64,000 nucleotides of DNA from Halomonas sp. TD01 (GTDB lineage: Bacteria; Pseudomonadota; Gammaproteobacteria; Pseudomonadales; Halomonadaceae): the NCBI RefSeq assembly GCF_923868895.1, contig NZ_OV350343.1, forward strand, positions 1,116,001-1,180,000, in the 5' to 3' direction. The position numbers were made by a program, and so were the translations under genes. The notes under the pieces were generated by a model. The model had not been told where the DNA came from. It saw nothing but the letters and a program-made list of their open reading frames with translations, and ran no database searches. Below are positions 46,830 through 55,335 of this stretch, piece by piece; position 1 is the first letter of the stretch, and each line of letters starts with the position of its first letter.

Positions 46830-46905
46830 CGGGGTAACATCCATACATAAACAATAGGAAAGCAGTATGCCGTACTGCCTGCACAGCTCCAACCGCTGCT
46901 AGTGG

Positions 46906-47610
46906 CTACTCGCCTTGTCCATCCGTTAACGCACCAGGCACAAGTCGGATAGCGCCAGGCTCTAGCGTTATTAACTGCTGCTTATAAAGTCGCCCTATGG
47001 CTTGCTTGTAAGCACTCTTGCTAACACCTAGTCGCGTTTTAATATCATGCGCGGAGCTTTTATCACCCAACGCTAGATATCCCCCGCTCTCACGCAGCGC
47101 CTGCAACACTTTATCGCCCACCACATCCAAGCGAGCCACGCCTGGGGGCAGCAGACAGATATCGACCCGACCATCTTCACGGCGCTGCTTTACATAGCCT
47201 TTCAGTGACTGTCCGCGGCGCAGCGGTTGGGTAATATCATCTTGATAGATCAACCCCCAATAGCGGTGATTAACCACGACTTTCATTCCAAGGTCGGTGC
47301 GGTCGGCCACCACCACGGCCACTTCATCACCTTTTTCCAGCGCCCAGGCGTCGTCTGTCAAAAAACGATCCAGACGCATGGTAGCCACAGGCCGCCCCTG
47401 GTCATCGCTATACAGCATTACCAGCACCCGCTTACCGGGATCGGGGCGAAAGCGCTGCTCGCTATAAGGCAGCAGTACATCTTTGGGCTGCCCCCATTGC
47501 AGAAACGCCCCCGTGCTATTAACCGCCGTCACGGTTAAATAGGCTACGTCACCCAGTTGGGCAGCGGCATCGCTAGCGGAGCGGGGAGAAGAGTGTGACT
47601 CACGGACCAT
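46906..47610 (-). CDS. cvfB: S1-domain RNA-binding protein, CvfB-like
   Basis: The 234-residue protein resembles CvfB: an N-terminal S1-like barrel (about 20-75; GAFLQWGQPKDVLLPYSEQ near 34-52), further S1-type barrels (about 80-150, with GLIYQDD) and a winged-helix C-terminus (about 155-220, LGVSKSAYKQAIGRLYKQQ). CvfB controls virulence gene expression post-transcriptionally in Staphylococcus; its role here is unknown. It is slightly shorter than typical members (about 280). It is inserted between rsmE and gshB, which are adjacent in E. coli. Confidence 0.82.
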   Translation of the reverse strand: MVRESHSSPRSASDAAAQLGDVAYLTVTAVNSTGAFLQWGQPKDVLLPYSEQRFRPDPGKRVLVMLYSDDQGRPVATMRLDRFLTDDAWALEKGDEVAVVVADRTDLGMKVVVNHRYWGLIYQDDITQPLRRGQSLKGYVKQRREDGRVDICLLPPGVARLDVVGDKVLQALRESGGYLALGDKSSAHDIKTRLGVSKSAYKQAIGRLYKQQLITLEPGAIRLVPGALTDGQGE

Positions 47611-47908
47611 GGGTACCGTCCTTACAGAAAGTAGATCTTCATTATGGTGCCTTGCGAACGCAAGGCAAAGCGCAGCCGGTATCAGTCAATTTGGCAGCGC
47701 ATAAATAGCGGCTACTACCGCTTAAAATGGCAGCAGAAAGTCAGTAAGCACTTACTTACAAAAGCCCCCTGAAAAACCACACTTTAAAAATCAGCCCCTA
47801 CAAATAGGTTTTTAAGAATAGGTTCTTATGAATAAGTTCTTATGAATAAGCTCTTAAAGTGAGCTTTTAAAAGCGAGTACTGGAAAGCGGGCACAAAAAA
47901 GTGAGTGC
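47611..47908 (-). other. intergenic region with tandem 14 bp repeats
   Basis: This gap between the rsmE end and cvfB start holds the repeat array listed separately and AT-rich sequence with several T/A runs. A cvfB promoter reading left is expected near 47620-47700. I see no small gene. Confidence 0.5.
47807..47876. repeat. decayed 14 bp tandem repeat, five units
   Basis: Units of 14 bp start at 47807, 47821, 47835, 47849 and 47863: AGGTTTTTAAGAAT, AGGTTCTTATGAAT, AAGTTCTTATGAAT, AAGCTCTTAAAGTG and AGCTTTTAAAAGCG. The second and third differ by one base. It is a slippage-type array between rsmE and cvfB. Confidence 0.7.
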
Positions 47909-48628
47909 TTACACATCACCGAAATGGTGCTGCAGCAGCGTTAGCGCAACAACTGGCGCCGTTTCAGTGCGTAATACTCTTGGCCCGAGTGTCAGCGGTG
48001 TAAAGCCAGCGACAGTGGCTGCGTTAATATCTGCATCACTTAAGCCGCCCTCTGGGCCGATTAAGAGCGCAACTGAGGAGGGGCATGGCTGTTGCGAAAA
48101 TACATTGCCCGTCGCTAGGTGAAGCATCAAGCGCAGCGGCTCTTGCCGCTCGGCCAGCCACTCATCCAGCGCTTTTGGTAGATAGATGGGCGGCACCACC
48201 GCACGCCCACTCTGCTCACAAGCGCTAGCCGCAACCGCCTGCCAATGAGCCAGTTTTTTCTCTTCGCGATCGCCCTTGAGACGTACATCGCCCCGCTCGG
48301 TGTAGAGCGGGGTAATCGCTGCAACGCCCAGTTCTACGGCTTTTTGAATGGCATAATCCATTCGATCGCCTTTCGAGATGGCCTGGCCAAGATGTACCGC
48401 CAATGGCGATTCGCCACTACCCGGCCAGACAGCCTCGATGGTCACTGTCGTTTGCTTGCGACCAACATCGGCTAAGCGCACGCCAGCTTCCTGGCCGTTG
48501 CCATCAAACAGCACCAGCGGCGCACCCACGCCCATCCTTAGCACTCGCGTCACGTGTCGCGCAGGGCCGTCAGGCAGCGTTAACGTTGCGCCCACTGCAA
48601 ACTCAGCGGGCACATAAAGCCGGGGCAT
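47909..48628 (-). CDS. rsmE: 16S rRNA m3U1498 methyltransferase
   Basis: RsmE methylates U1498 of 16S rRNA. The 239-residue SPOUT-class enzyme starts MPRLYVPAEF, has HVTRVLRMG near 25-33, AISKGDRMDYAIQKAVELGV in the middle, IGPEGGLSDAD and LGPRVLRTETAPVVAL, which forms the C-terminal trefoil knot and SAM site. I chose ATG 48628 by comparison with E. coli; an upstream ATG at 48664 is possible. secB ends just upstream. Confidence 0.92.
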   Translation of the reverse strand: MPRLYVPAEFAVGATLTLPDGPARHVTRVLRMGVGAPLVLFDGNGQEAGVRLADVGRKQTTVTIEAVWPGSGESPLAVHLGQAISKGDRMDYAIQKAVELGVAAITPLYTERGDVRLKGDREEKKLAHWQAVAASACEQSGRAVVPPIYLPKALDEWLAERQEPLRLMLHLATGNVFSQQPCPSSVALLIGPEGGLSDADINAATVAGFTPLTLGPRVLRTETAPVVALTLLQHHFGDV

Positions 48629-48666
48629 TTTGCCATGTGAGGCAACCCAGTCAGCAGCATGCATAC

Positions 48667-49176
48667 TTAGTGAGTGTTCTCGGCTGCTTGCTGAGCCTCT
48701 TGCGCTTCACGCTGCTTGCGCTGGGCGTACATGGCTTCAAAGTTCACCGGCGCCAGCATCAGCGGCGGGAAACCACCACGATTGACGAGGTTGTCAACGC
48801 ATTCACGGGCATAAGGGAACAGCAGGTTGGGGCAGAACGCGCCCAGGGTTTGCTCCAGCTGCGCGCCTTCGATACCGGAAATACGGAACAGGCCTGCTTG
48901 CTCTACTTCGGCAAGGAACGACGTAGTGCCCGTTTCGCTATCATTAACCTGGGCAGTCACCTTCACAACCACTTCGTACTGGTCATCGGCTATTTTCTGA
49001 CTAGTAGTGTTCAGGTCCAGATTCACCTTGGGCTTAAACGCCTGCTTGAATACGGAAGGAGAATTCGGCGCTTCAAACGAAATATCTTTTACATAGATAC
49101 GCTGTAAAGAGAACTTCAATTGGGGCTTTTCGCCTTCTGTGGCGCCTGCCTGCGGGGTATTGTTATCTTCCGCCAT
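48667..49176 (-). CDS. secB: protein-export chaperone SecB
   Basis: SecB binds unfolded precursors and delivers them to SecA. The 169-residue product has LKFSLQRIYVKDISFEAPNS (about 20-39), the acidic SecA-contact region, EVEQAGLFRISG and GAFCPNLLFPYARECVDNLV, GGFPPLMLAPVNFEAMYAQ near 135-153, and a glutamine-rich tail. It tends to form tetramers in the cytosol. yibN lies upstream with no grxC between them. Confidence 0.97.
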   Translation of the reverse strand: MAEDNNTPQAGATEGEKPQLKFSLQRIYVKDISFEAPNSPSVFKQAFKPKVNLDLNTTSQKIADDQYEVVVKVTAQVNDSETGTTSFLAEVEQAGLFRISGIEGAQLEQTLGAFCPNLLFPYARECVDNLVNRGGFPPLMLAPVNFEAMYAQRKQREAQEAQQAAENTH

Positions 49177-49249
49177 TGGGATACTCCTAATTACTCATCT
49201 GATAAAAAGATGCGCGACAGCGCATACGGTTTAATTACTTTCTACTTAA

Positions 49250-49681
49250 TTACTTTTTCACCACCGGGAGACCATCGGCCTGCCACTGCACCATGCCGCC
49301 TTTTAGCTTGTTAGCACGTTCAAAACCTGCTTTAGCAAGTTTTGCCTGGGCAGCACCAGAGCTCTGGCCATGCTTACATACCACGATGATCGGCTGGTTT
49401 TTCACTTTCTCCAGTTCACTCATGCGGCTGTCGAGACTGCTTTGGGGAATATTGCGTGCACCTGCAATATGCCCCGCTTTAAAGTCTTTACTTTCACGGA
49501 TATCCAACACCACCGCGTCTTCACGGTTAATAAGCTGAGTAGCTTGGGTGGAGGACACAGCATTAGTGGCGGCGCTGCGCGCTTCGTACGCCACCCATGC
49601 TATTAATACCAGCAAAAACGCCCCGACAAGTAGGGGGTGGTTCATTACGAATTCGAACAGCTGATCGATCATCGCGAACAC
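49250..49681 (-). CDS. yibN: membrane-anchored rhodanese-like protein, YibN family
   Basis: The 143-residue protein has one membrane helix (about 15-32) followed by a rhodanese domain with active-site Cys102 in VCKHGQSSG and substrate-loop motif LDIRESKDFKAGHI (about 59-72). YibN-type proteins lie upstream of secB in many gammaproteobacteria. A sulfurtransferase or phosphatase-like role is possible; recent work links YibN to membrane-protein insertion, but I infer only family membership. Confidence 0.88.
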   Translation of the reverse strand: MFAMIDQLFEFVMNHPLLVGAFLLVLIAWVAYEARSAATNAVSSTQATQLINREDAVVLDIRESKDFKAGHIAGARNIPQSSLDSRMSELEKVKNQPIIVVCKHGQSSGAAQAKLAKAGFERANKLKGGMVQWQADGLPVVKK

Positions 49682-49700
49682 AATCTCTTGGTCTATGCAG

Positions 49701-49719
49701 AAAAAAGCGGCCTAGCCGC
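49701..49719 (-). terminator. terminator-like hairpin upstream of yibN
   Basis: On the reverse strand GCGGC-TAG-GCCGC is followed by six T. It lies about 20 bp upstream of the yibN start, so it could end a short leader transcript from the 49.7-49.9 kb intergenic region or act as an attenuator of yibN-secB. The stem is only 5 bp. Confidence 0.45.
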
Positions 49720-49924
49720 CTCCAGAAACGCAACAAGTATACACGTCACACGGCATTCCGCGCAGGCCATGACGCCCAACGGCTGCCTGCGTTATGATGC
49801 CCCAAGCGCGCGCCTGTCGCGACCCTGATTATAAGGTGTTGTCTGAAAACTGTTTGAGCAACCTTCACCAACGTTTCAAACAGCACCTCACGTCGCTTGG
49901 CTGACCAACATAACGAGGTTTTTC

Positions 49925-51487
49925 ATGGCTACAACTGCACCGCGCCCCGTGGCGCTAATCATTTTAGATGGCTACGGCCACAACCCCGATAGCGCCCACA
50001 ACGCAGTGGCCGCTGCCAATACGCCCAACATGGACAAACTATGGGCCAACCGCCCTCATGCCTTTGTACACACCGATGGTCGCCATGTGGGTCTCCCTGA
50101 CGGGCAGATGGGTAATTCCGAAGTAGGCCATATGAACATAGGTGCCGGGCGCATTGTGTACCAGGACTTCACCCGCATCACCAAAGCAATTGAAGACGGC
50201 GACCTAGATACCAATGAGGTGCTGACCAAGCCCATCGACGAAGCCGTTGCCAATGGCCGGGCTGTCCACTTGCTTGGGCTGCTTTCTCCCGGCGGCGTGC
50301 ACAGCCACGAAGATCACTTTATTGCCATGGCGGAGCTCGCCGCCCGACGCGGCGCACAGCGTATTTTTGTTCATGCGTTTTTAGACGGGCGCGATATGCC
50401 GCCGCAAAGTGCACTCCGCTCGATCGAGCGTGCTAATGCGCGTTTGTCGGAGCTGGTGGGTGCTGACAACGGCTTTGTTGCCTCAATCATTGGCCGTTTT
50501 TATGCAATGGATCGTGACAACCGCTGGGAGCGCGTTGAGCAAGCCTACCGCCTGCTGACCGACGGCCACGCTGACTTTATTGCTTCCAGCGCTGAAACCG
50601 CCCTGCGCGACGCTTACCAGCGCGGCGAAACCGACGAATTTGTCGCTTCTAGCAGTATTCCGCTAAATAATACCGCCATTACGCTACAAGACGGCGATGC
50701 GGCGATCTTCCTCAATTTTCGCTCCGACCGCGCCCGCGAATTAACTCGCGCACTCACTGAACCTGATTTTGACGGTTTTGAGCGTCGAGTACGCCCGACA
50801 CTGGCCGGCGACGGCTTAGTTATGATGACCCAGTACGCCGCTAACATTCCGGCACCAGCGGCCTTCCCCCCTTCGGATCTCACCGACACCCTGGGTGAAG
50901 TGGTTGCTAAGCGAGGCCTGACTCAACTGCGCATTGCTGAAACAGAGAAGTATCCCCACGTCACGTTTTTCTTCTCCGGCGGTAATGAAGCCGAATACGA
51001 AGGCGAAGAGCGTATCTTGGTGCCCTCACCCCGTGACGTTAAAACCTACGACGAAAAACCTGAGATGAGCGCCGTTGAAATCACCGATAAGCTGGTAGAG
51101 GCCATCGACAGTGGTCGCTTTGACTTAATGGTGTGCAATTATGCCAACGGCGATATGGTTGGCCACACCGGTGACTTTAACGCCGCAGTAAAGGCTATTG
51201 AAACCGTCGACACCTGCGTCGGCCGGGTAGTGGAAGCCATTGAACGTAACGGGGGCGCTTGCCTGATTACAGCTGACCATGGCAATGCCGAGCAGATGGT
51301 GCATCCAGAGACCGGCGCACCGCAAACGGCCCACACCACCTTTATGGTGCCGTTGATTTACGTGGGCGAGCGGGATGGCAAGCTGGAAGATGGCCGGCTG
51401 TGCGATTTAGCACCGACGCTATTGTCCATGATGAACCAGTCACAGCCCGAAGCAATGACAGGCAAACCACTGATTCATTTTGATTGA
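49925..51487 (+). CDS. gpmI: phosphoglycerate mutase, cofactor-independent
   Basis: GpmI interconverts 2- and 3-phosphoglycerate using two Mn2+ ions. The 520-residue enzyme of the alkaline phosphatase superfamily has [10 protein letters not shown] with metal Asp15, the nucleophile Ser65 in [11 protein letters not shown], and later [14 protein letters not shown] and [13 protein letters not shown] precedes the ATG. The stop overlaps the ATG of envC, so the gpmI-envC-ctpA order is probably an operon, as in other gammaproteobacteria. Confidence 0.97.
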   Translation: MATTAPRPVALIILDGYGHNPDSAHNAVAAANTPNMDKLWANRPHAFVHTDGRHVGLPDGQMGNSEVGHMNIGAGRIVYQDFTRITKAIEDGDLDTNEVLTKPIDEAVANGRAVHLLGLLSPGGVHSHEDHFIAMAELAARRGAQRIFVHAFLDGRDMPPQSALRSIERANARLSELVGADNGFVASIIGRFYAMDRDNRWERVEQAYRLLTDGHADFIASSAETALRDAYQRGETDEFVASSSIPLNNTAITLQDGDAAIFLNFRSDRARELTRALTEPDFDGFERRVRPTLAGDGLVMMTQYAANIPAPAAFPPSDLTDTLGEVVAKRGLTQLRIAETEKYPHVTFFFSGGNEAEYEGEERILVPSPRDVKTYDEKPEMSAVEITDKLVEAIDSGRFDLMVCNYANGDMVGHTGDFNAAVKAIETVDTCVGRVVEAIERNGGACLITADHGNAEQMVHPETGAPQTAHTTFMVPLIYVGERDGKLEDGRLCDLAPTLLSMMNQSQPEAMTGKPLIHFD

Positions 51488-52629
51488 TGCTGATGCGATG
51501 GACGTTAGCTGTCGCGCTCATGCTGGCGTTAGGTTATGCGCCAGCAAGTTTAGCCCAGCCAAATGAAAATGCAGCACGCCAGCAGTTGGATGCGATTGGC
51601 CAGGAGATTGAAGCTGCTGCCCAGCGCCTCAGTGCCACCGAGCAAGCACGGGATAGCGCCGAGCGCGAGCTGCGCCATGTGGAAACGGAGCTTGCCGAGA
51701 CTCATCAGCGCCTGGATCAACTTCAGGCCGAGCGGCGTCAGCTGGCCGACGAAACGACCCAACTTCGCCAGCACCGAGAGCGCTTGGAAGGTGAGCGTGA
51801 AGCACAATACGCTGCGCTGAGCCAACAGCTGGCAGCCCTTTATCGACTGGGGCCAACGCCCCAGTTAAAACTGCTCCTTAACCAAAGCGATCCAGCCGAG
51901 CTGGATCGAATGCAGGCGTATCTAAATCGCCTGACTCAGGCGCGCCAGCAACGCCTTACGGATATAAGCCGCCTCGACCACGCACTGGCAGATACCGAGC
52001 AAGCGCTCAGTGAGCGTCAAACGCGCCTTGATGCGTTAGCTGACGAGCTAGAGGAGCAAAGCGCTTTACTTGCTCAGCGAACCGAAGAGCGGCGTGGCGT
52101 CGTAGCAACCCTTGATGATCGCTATGGCAGCGAAGAAGACCGCTTAGCCGACCTCAACCAAAGCCGTGAACAAGCCGAACAGCAGCTGAGAGCGATACAA
52201 GCGGAGCTGGCCCGTTTAGCTGAGCCAACACCAACCACCCATATCACCCGCACTCAGGGCGATTTACCCTGGCCTGTTCAAGGATCCATTACGGCAACCT
52301 TCCAGCGCAGAGACGGCGTGCACTATAACGGTATTGTGATCCGAGCAGATTCGGGCAGTACCGTAGCAGCCGTTCATACGGGCCGCGTGGTATTCGCCGA
52401 CTGGATGCGTGGCTTTGGTAATCTGCTGATTATTGATCACGGAGATCAAATTATGACGCTCTATGCCCACCTGCAACAATTTAGTGCGCGGCCCGGCCAA
52501 CAGGTAAGCCGTGGCACTGAAATTGGACGTGTTGGCAACAGCGGCGGGCAGACCCACCCCGCGCTTTACTTCGAAGTACGGCGTAGCGGTGAGCCAATTA
52601 ATCCACAACGTTGGATTGCGCGCCGCTGA
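51487..52629 (+). CDS. envC: murein hydrolase activator EnvC
   Basis: EnvC is a periplasmic septal protein that activates amidases. The 380-residue precursor has a signal peptide (cleavage near residue 23), a long coiled-coil region (about 25-250, rich in Glu, Arg, Gln and Leu heptads), and a degenerate M23/LytM domain (about 275-378). The zinc ligands of active M23 peptidases are not all present (HYNGIVIRA instead of HxGxDxxA; ALYFE instead of HxHFE), as in E. coli EnvC. ATG 51487 overlaps the gpmI stop (TGATG); a TTG 3 bp upstream is less likely. Confidence 0.9.
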   Translation: MLMRWTLAVALMLALGYAPASLAQPNENAARQQLDAIGQEIEAAAQRLSATEQARDSAERELRHVETELAETHQRLDQLQAERRQLADETTQLRQHRERLEGEREAQYAALSQQLAALYRLGPTPQLKLLLNQSDPAELDRMQAYLNRLTQARQQRLTDISRLDHALADTEQALSERQTRLDALADELEEQSALLAQRTEERRGVVATLDDRYGSEEDRLADLNQSREQAEQQLRAIQAELARLAEPTPTTHITRTQGDLPWPVQGSITATFQRRDGVHYNGIVIRADSGSTVAAVHTGRVVFADWMRGFGNLLIIDHGDQIMTLYAHLQQFSARPGQQVSRGTEIGRVGNSGGQTHPALYFEVRRSGEPINPQRWIARR

Positions 52630-52716
52630 CGGGATAAGCTGGCTCATATGAATTAACCATCACGTCTTAACTTATGCAGCGCCTTCTGGCGCTGCCTTTC
52701 GCCTAGCGGAGCTCGC

Positions 52717-54018
52717 ATGACGCTATCTGTTACCAAGGTATCGGCCCCTGCCAAGCGCTTTTTGGCTACCCTACTTCCGCTTGTGCTGCTGTCGGTTCCG
52801 CTCCCCTTAGTGGCCCAGCCGGCTAATAGCGTTGCTGATGACCTGCCGCTTGAAGAGATTCAAACCTTTGCTGAAGTGTTTGAGCGTATTAAACGTGGCT
52901 ACGTCGAAGAGGTTGACGACCGCACGCTATTGCGCAATGCCATGCGCGGCATGCTCAGCGAACTAGATCCTCATTCAGCCTATTTAGACGAAGAAGAGTA
53001 CCAAAGCCTGCGCGAATCCACCCAGGGTGAGTTTGGCGGTATTGGCATTGAAGTAGGAACTGAAAACGGGCAGCTAATGGTCATCACTCCCATCGATGAC
53101 ACACCGGCTTCACGAGCGGGACTGTTGTCTCGCGATGTAATTGTGGCCATCGATGGAACGCCAACCGACAGCCTCTCGCTTCAAGAGGCGGTAAACCAGA
53201 TGCGCGGTGAACCAGGTAGCCAGCTGCGTATTTCCGTTTTGCGAGCGGGTGAAGAGTCACCGAGAGAGTTCACACTGACGCGCGAAGTAATTCGCAGCGA
53301 AAGCGTTAAACATGAGGTGTTGGAGACAGGCTATGGCTACTTGCGAATTAGCCAGTTTCAGTCGCGCACCCCAGAGCAGGCACGTAGATCGTTAGAACGC
53401 ATGGCTCGAGAGCAGCCGCTTGAGGGTCTCATTCTCGACTTACGCAATAACCCAGGTGGGGTTTTGCAAGCCGCCGTCGGCGTTGCCGACCTATTTCTGG
53501 ATGAAGGGCTAATTGTGTACACCGAAGGGCGGCTTTCCGACACCGAAATGTCGTTTTCAGCATCGCAGGAGACACCCGCCGGTGACGTGCCGCTGGTGGT
53601 GCTGATAAACAGCGGTAGCGCCTCAGCAGCTGAAATTGTCGCAGGGGCGCTTCAAGACCAACGTCGCGGGGTGATTATGGGCACCGAAAGCTTTGGCAAA
53701 GGCTCGGTGCAGCAGATCATGCCGCTTGGCAATGGTGAAGGACTTAAGCTGACAACTGCTCTTTACTACACCCCCAATGGGCGCTCAATCCAAGCGCAAG
53801 GTATCGAGCCTGATGTGGAAGTGGTGCGCGGCCGCCTAGAAGTGGCTGAGGGACAACGCCAAATCCGCGAAGCCGATCTTGATGGTCACCTAAGCGGCCA
53901 AGACGCCATGCCCCGGGAACGTGCAGAAATGTCTCAGCGCCTGCGCGAGGATTATCAGCTAAGTGAAGCGCTGAACCTACTCAAAGCGCTAAACGTGGTG
54001 GATCGCCGGCGCCGTTAA
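52717..54018 (+). CDS. ctpA: carboxy-terminal processing peptidase (S41)
   Basis: The 433-residue periplasmic serine protease has a signal peptide (about 1-34, after VAQP), a PDZ domain (about 100-180, GIGIEVGTENGQLMVITP), and the S41 catalytic dyad Ser303 in SGSASAAEI with Lys328 in FGKGSVQ. The spacing of 25 between Ser and Lys matches CtpA-type proteases. It probably degrades periplasmic or cell-wall proteins. It follows envC, a common order, and its end overlaps the convergent ubiI by 4 bases. Confidence 0.94.
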   Translation: MTLSVTKVSAPAKRFLATLLPLVLLSVPLPLVAQPANSVADDLPLEEIQTFAEVFERIKRGYVEEVDDRTLLRNAMRGMLSELDPHSAYLDEEEYQSLRESTQGEFGGIGIEVGTENGQLMVITPIDDTPASRAGLLSRDVIVAIDGTPTDSLSLQEAVNQMRGEPGSQLRISVLRAGEESPREFTLTREVIRSESVKHEVLETGYGYLRISQFQSRTPEQARRSLERMAREQPLEGLILDLRNNPGGVLQAAVGVADLFLDEGLIVYTEGRLSDTEMSFSASQETPAGDVPLVVLINSGSASAAEIVAGALQDQRRGVIMGTESFGKGSVQQIMPLGNGEGLKLTTALYYTPNGRSIQAQGIEPDVEVVRGRLEVAEGQRQIREADLDGHLSGQDAMPRERAEMSQRLREDYQLSEALNLLKALNVVDRRRR

Positions 54019-55271
54019 CGACACGATTGCGGCAGGCGTCCTCGTTCTCCGATAGCCTGCCGCATCACCAGTCGTTTTAACGGCACCAACTGATTCATAC
54101 CACTCATCCCCATATTACGCGCCAGCGTCAGTGCGGGCAGCTGGCTACCGAAAAGCACTTTAAATCCTTTCATCAGCCCTAGCATGGCGCTGTTGTCTAA
54201 GCGCCTACGCCGCTCATAGCGACTGAGCGTGGTCAGCGCCCCCCAGGGTGCTCCTCGCTGCCATGCATTAACCACTTCCTCAGCCAGCACTGCTGCATCC
54301 ATAAATCCTAGGTTAACGCCCTGCCCCGCTAGCGGGTGAATGCTATGGGCAGCATCGCCCACCAGTGCAAAATTAGGCTGTACGTAGTGAGCGGCGTGGC
54401 GCTGGATAAGCGGAAAGCGATAGGCCGCATCGACGGCGCTCACCTGACCTAAACGGTAGTCAAAGGCATCACTTAGCGCCTGTCCCAACGCATCACTAGA
54501 GAGTTCAGTAAGTTGATGTGCATGCTCAGGCGTGGTCGACCAGACAATTGAGCAGTAGCGATCATCACCGTTTACCGTTAACGGCAAAAAGGCCAGCGGG
54601 CGCCCGGCGATAAAAGCCTGGCGAGCCGTGCCTCCATGGGATTTCTCACACCTTACGGTGGTAACGACGGCCTCTTGCTGCATAGACTCTTCGGCCACCG
54701 AGATTCCTGCCAGTTCACGCATGGTGGAACGTGCACCGTCGGCAGCAATTAATAACGGTGTGTTCAGTTGGCGGCCATCATCCAATACTAGCCAGCGCCC
54801 GTTATCTGAGGTTTGCAAAGCCTCCACGCCAACCCCAAAGAAAGTGCTAACCGTAGGCAACATTCGTATCTGCTCATTCAAAGCGGCCAATGTCACATCG
54901 TTTTCAACAATATGACCAAGTACGGGTGCACCTGCTTCATCGGCGGAAAAATGGATGCTACCGCTCCCCTCCGCATCCCACACCTGCATATAGCGATAAG
55001 GCGTTATGCGCGTAGCGGCCATCGCGGGCCACGCCTTCAAGTGCGAGAGCAAGCGTTGAGAAACCGGCGTTAGTGCACTCACCCTGGGGGCAGGCGAGTG
55101 GTCGCCAAAAGCATCTAAGCGAAGCGGCTCTGCTTTGGTTTCTACCAACGCCACTTGCATCCCAGCGCTAGCCAGCAGCCCTGTTAGCGCCGTGCCGACC
55201 ATCCCGGCTCCTACGATCACCGCGTCAAAACGTTCAACCGGCACATCTATTGCCGCTGTTTGCGTTTTCAT
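54015..55271 (-). CDS. ubiI: ubiquinone hydroxylase UbiI-like (FAD monooxygenase)
   Basis: The 418-residue flavoprotein belongs to the UbiH/UbiI/UbiF family. It has the N-terminal FAD-binding VIVGAGMVGTAL (19-30), a middle DG-motif segment LLIAADGARSTMRELA, and the C-terminal GDAAHSIHPLAGQGVNLGFMD motif split around residue 310. Position downstream of ubiH, with the intact GDAAH motif, points to UbiI (C5 hydroxylation) rather than UbiF, but subfamily assignment is by synteny. Confidence 0.85.
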   Translation of the reverse strand: MKTQTAAIDVPVERFDAVIVGAGMVGTALTGLLASAGMQVALVETKAEPLRLDAFGDHSPAPRVSALTPVSQRLLSHLKAWPAMAATRITPYRYMQVWDAEGSGSIHFSADEAGAPVLGHIVENDVTLAALNEQIRMLPTVSTFFGVGVEALQTSDNGRWLVLDDGRQLNTPLLIAADGARSTMRELAGISVAEESMQQEAVVTTVRCEKSHGGTARQAFIAGRPLAFLPLTVNGDDRYCSIVWSTTPEHAHQLTELSSDALGQALSDAFDYRLGQVSAVDAAYRFPLIQRHAAHYVQPNFALVGDAAHSIHPLAGQGVNLGFMDAAVLAEEVVNAWQRGAPWGALTTLSRYERRRRLDNSAMLGLMKGFKVLFGSQLPALTLARNMGMSGMNQLVPLKRLVMRQAIGERGRLPQSCR

Positions 55272-55335
55272 AACGTTCCTTTAGTTGCTTTGCTGGATCA
55301 TAGTGACGTTGCTGAGTCAGCAGCTACTTTTTGCG

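Noticed and set aside
48403..49107. Long plus-strand frame antisense to rsmE and secB (234 codons)
   Set aside because: It has no plausible start signal and overlaps two well-supported genes. Its composition reads as a shadow frame.
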